35,720 nt of DNA, taken from contig NZ_JAFMPQ010000044.1 in NCBI RefSeq assembly GCF_020667845.1, positions 1 to 35,720 on the forward strand. The letters are read 5' to 3'. Every line of letters starts with the position of its first letter. The first letter of the stretch is position 1. Of this stretch, positions 33,677 through 35,720 are shown piece after piece. The translations under genes were made by a program, and so were the position numbers. Under the pieces are notes generated by a model. That model searched no databases, was not told where the DNA came from, and saw only the letters and a program-made list of their open reading frames with translations. Origin of the DNA: Cognatishimia sp. F0-27 (GTDB taxonomy: Bacteria; Pseudomonadota; Alphaproteobacteria; Rhodobacterales; Rhodobacteraceae).

Positions 33677-33813
33677 CACTCGTAGCTTGCTTTGATCACG
33701 AGGAGGACGATGTTATTTTGATTGCATAGACTTAGCCGTCAAACGGGATCAATGAGCGGAACGCAGACCGAGCGCATCAACGAGAAACTGACGATCTATC
33801 GCCGCCCGCGCAG
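33677..33813 (+). repeat. Direct repeat, copy B: upstream and 5' end of intact integrase gene
   Basis: Counterpart of 31714-31850. Bases 33743-33801 are identical to copy A; upstream bases differ but align without gaps. Together the copies frame the methyltransferase/HNH cassette. Confidence 0.9.
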
Positions 33814-35164
33814 CACGCGCTGGCAGGCACGCATTCGTCTGTCTAACGGTGAGTGGCATCGCTTCTCAACGGGCAAGACCGAGTTTGAAGAAGCGAAGGA
33901 AGAGGCGCTGAAGCAGTATTACACTGCTGACTTCAAACAGAAAAACAAACTGCCGCCGTCCACGCGCAAGTTCCGTCGTGTGGCAGAGTTCGCGAAGCAA
34001 CGGATGCAGGAAGAACTCGACTCAGGTGGCGGTCGCGTCGTGTTCAAAGACTACATCACCGCGATTGACCGCTACCTGATCCCGTTCTTCGGCAACAAGT
34101 CGGTCGCGTCGATCAAGGTTTCAGATTTGAAAGAGTTCGATGCCTGGCGCACGGAGAAACTCGGACGGCGCGCGGCACACTCCACGATCAACACCCACAA
34201 CTCGGCACTGAACCGCGTTCTGGACGAGGCGGAGATGCGCGGATGGATCACATCGTCGATACGCCCGTCCCTCGTGAACAAGGGCAAGTCTGCCGACAGT
34301 CGCGGGTCGTTCACCGACGAGGAATACAAGTTCATCTATACCAAGATGCGGACTTGGTACAAAAACGCGCATCGGCAGGACACGCGAGAGACGCGCGAAG
34401 TTCTGCGCAACTACATCCTCTTTCTGGCGAACACCGGCGTCCGGCACGGCACCGAGGCACTGAATCTCAAGTGGAAGAATGTCTCGTGGTTCGAGAAGGA
34501 CGGTGAGCGGTATCTGTCGATCTATGTCAGCGGCAAAACCGGCGGTCGTGAACTGATCGCCCGAGACAACACACGCGACTACCTCGACCGGCAACGCGAA
34601 CTGAACGCTGATCTGACGAACATGACCTTCGACGAGGTTCTCGTGGCCAAGGTCGACGACCATGTCTTCAAGACCCGCAGCGGCAGTGTCGTAACGCTCT
34701 ACAATCTCGCCCGCAGTTTCAAAGCGTTCTTGCGCGAGTTCGACATGGAAACGGGTTCGGACGGCAAGGTTCGCACGCTCTACAGTTTCCGGCACTTCTA
34801 CGCGACGCAAGGTCTGTCGAAGGGTTTCAGCACACACATTCTGAGCAAGCAGATGGGCAACTCGACGCAGATGTTGGATCGATTCTACAGCAAACTGAGC
34901 GCGAAACTGAACGCCGATCTGCACTCGGGACGGAACGAGTTGACGAGCAAGAAGAAGGACGACGAACCGGCAAAGAACACGGTTCACGATCAACTCTTCG
35001 ACCTACTCGACCAGAAGCACCTGTCCGAAGACGGTCTACTGAAGGCACTGGGCGTCGGCGCGGACGGGTACGAACCCAATGCGTCGAGCACAATGCGCGC
35101 TATCGCATCGTTCAAAGCAGGTGGTCTATCGGAAGACGGACTGCTCAGAATCTTGGGGAACTGA
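33752..35164 (+). CDS. Tyrosine-type site-specific integrase
   Basis: The product has 470 residues. ATG 33752 is chosen because the duplicate copy keeps the same start; an upstream TTG at 33722 is less likely. An N-terminal arm/SAM-like region (KLTIYRRPRSTRWQARIRLSNGEW) and a core-binding part (DYITAIDRYLIPFFGNKSVASI) precede the catalytic domain. The tetrad is R231 in ANTGVRHGTEALNLKW, K262 in VSGKTGGREL, R347 in LYSFRHFYATQGLSKG (Ser in place of the usual His two residues earlier) and the nucleophile Y379 in MGNSTQMLDRFYSKL. Asn replaces the usual His of LGH. A ~60-residue C-terminal extension with repeats (DGLLKALG, DGLLRILG) follows. The element probably entered at tRNA-Cys. Confidence 0.93.
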   Translation: MSGTQTERINEKLTIYRRPRSTRWQARIRLSNGEWHRFSTGKTEFEEAKEEALKQYYTADFKQKNKLPPSTRKFRRVAEFAKQRMQEELDSGGGRVVFKDYITAIDRYLIPFFGNKSVASIKVSDLKEFDAWRTEKLGRRAAHSTINTHNSALNRVLDEAEMRGWITSSIRPSLVNKGKSADSRGSFTDEEYKFIYTKMRTWYKNAHRQDTRETREVLRNYILFLANTGVRHGTEALNLKWKNVSWFEKDGERYLSIYVSGKTGGRELIARDNTRDYLDRQRELNADLTNMTFDEVLVAKVDDHVFKTRSGSVVTLYNLARSFKAFLREFDMETGSDGKVRTLYSFRHFYATQGLSKGFSTHILSKQMGNSTQMLDRFYSKLSAKLNADLHSGRNELTSKKKDDEPAKNTVHDQLFDLLDQKHLSEDGLLKALGVGADGYEPNASSTMRAIASFKAGGLSEDGLLRILGN

Positions 35165-35627
35165 CACAATGCCAAGCCAACATATACTAGTTTGCGACGA
35201 ACTCAGGTATGTTGGTAGATGAACTTTCGAACATCCACTTTTGAATTTCGCTGCGAGTCCCGCTCGCCCACGGCGTTAGCCCATGGCGAAGACAGCCAGA
35301 AGCCGAAGTTCACTGTAGTTAGGAGACTCGAAAGCGCACACTCCAAGGAACTGAGGTTCGATCCTGTCCGACAGCACATCGCCCTGACCAAGGCGCGCAG
35401 CAAAAAAATTCATCAGAGACCCAGACATTGGACAAAAAATCGATCTGCGATACGGTCAGAGCTCATAAGAGCGATCATATGGTGATCGGGATAGTGCGCT
35501 TGCACCCAGCCGTGAAGCACAACACAAGAGGGGTTTAAAGCGGATTGGACACCTCACCATTCGGTAGACAGACTTATGAAGTCTGCACATGCTAGGAAAC
35601 TGTTGGGAAAATTTGACGATGTTTGTG
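35165..35627. other. Low-GC stretch after the integrase, no gene recognised
   Basis: These 463 bases hold an 88-codon frame (35219-35485) without ribosome site or motif. The low GC and absence of ordinary genes are in keeping with the acquired element. No copy of the tRNA 3' end is seen, so the element's far end lies outside the window or is lost. Confidence 0.4.
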
Positions 35628-35720
35628 ACCTGAGACCCGTTTCCTCCTCCATTTTGAGGTAGAGTCCGTCCCAACGAAGGAGACGGACAGAATGAAGAGA
35701 TTACGGTTCAGCGAAGAACA
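35628..35720 (+). mobile_element. Probable left end of an IS3-family insertion sequence (cut by window edge)
   Basis: From about 35628 the sequence TGACCTGAGACCCGTTTC is followed by a short leader and a transposase-like start codon at 35692. Terminal repeats starting TG with a ~60-base leader before OrfA are typical of IS3 elements. The exact end cannot be confirmed without the other terminus. Confidence 0.5.
35692..35720 (+). CDS. Start of IS3-family transposase OrfA (9 codons in window)
   Basis: ATG 35692 is preceded by AAGGAGA about 10 bases upstream. The visible residues MKRLRFSEE match the very common 'MKRxRFSEEQI' start of IS3 OrfA helix-turn-helix proteins. The rest is outside the window. 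Confidence 0.55.

Noticed and set aside
34121-34993. 290-codon open frame on the minus strand
   Set aside because: Antisense of the integrase; composition follows from codon bias of the real gene.
35355-35364. GGTTCGATCC as a possible second attachment site
   Set aside because: Only about 8 bases match the T-arm of tRNA-Cys and neither the acceptor end nor CCA is repeated; a match this short is expected by chance.

Overview
The window looks like a chromosomal segment of a high-GC marine alphaproteobacterium, most likely Rhodobacteraceae (Roseobacter group). Pointers to this are the alphaproteobacterial curli chaperone CsgH, a pcm - tolC-family - PopZ-like gene block, a DUF6280-like small protein, and secreted RTX proteins with serralysin-type C-termini. 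The genus is inference; no rRNA is present.

Layout. Positions 1-4879 hold two leftward genes for giant secreted calcium-binding proteins. The first is an FG-GAP/integrin-like propeller with RTX repeats, cut by the window edge; the second is a 735-residue RTX protein. A GAF-domain gene follows (5111-5590), then a 1.3 kb stretch without a convincing gene. Positions 6902-12642 form a functional-amyloid (curli) locus. A rightward 480-residue curlin-repeat protein converges on a leftward operon csgF - csgG - CsgB-like curlin - second curlin - csgH - a secreted protein combining a protease-inhibitor (Inh)-like domain and an SH3 domain. A perfect 17-bp hairpin separates csgG from the curlin genes. 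No csgE or csgD is seen.

Positions 13015-31151 are mostly ordinary chromosome: an SLC13/RCK-type anion transporter, an unidentified protein, an Asp-rich membrane-anchored RTX-like protein, a HisC-like aminotransferase, a small membrane protein, an AGT-family aminotransferase, a CX5R phosphatase overlapping an MsbA-like ABC exporter, a family-2 glycosyltransferase, YgfZ, a GNAT acetyltransferase, EF-P, a DUF6280-like protein, a PopZ-like disordered protein, a TolC-family channel and a Pcm-type methyltransferase.

From tRNA-Cys (31583-31656) to the end, the DNA looks acquired. A tyrosine integrase lies at 33752-35164. A copy of its first ~20 codons plus ~75 bp of upstream DNA sits exactly 1963 bp earlier, just after the tRNA. 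Between the two copies lies a lower-GC cassette with an N6-adenine-type DNA methyltransferase and a convergent HNH nuclease, probably a restriction-modification or related defence pair. The last bases appear to start an IS3-family transposase gene.

The most unusual things are the curli operon with its Inh/SH3 protein, altered CsgG constriction and inter-gene hairpin, and the defence-like cassette framed by a duplicated integrase 5' end with 59 identical bases.
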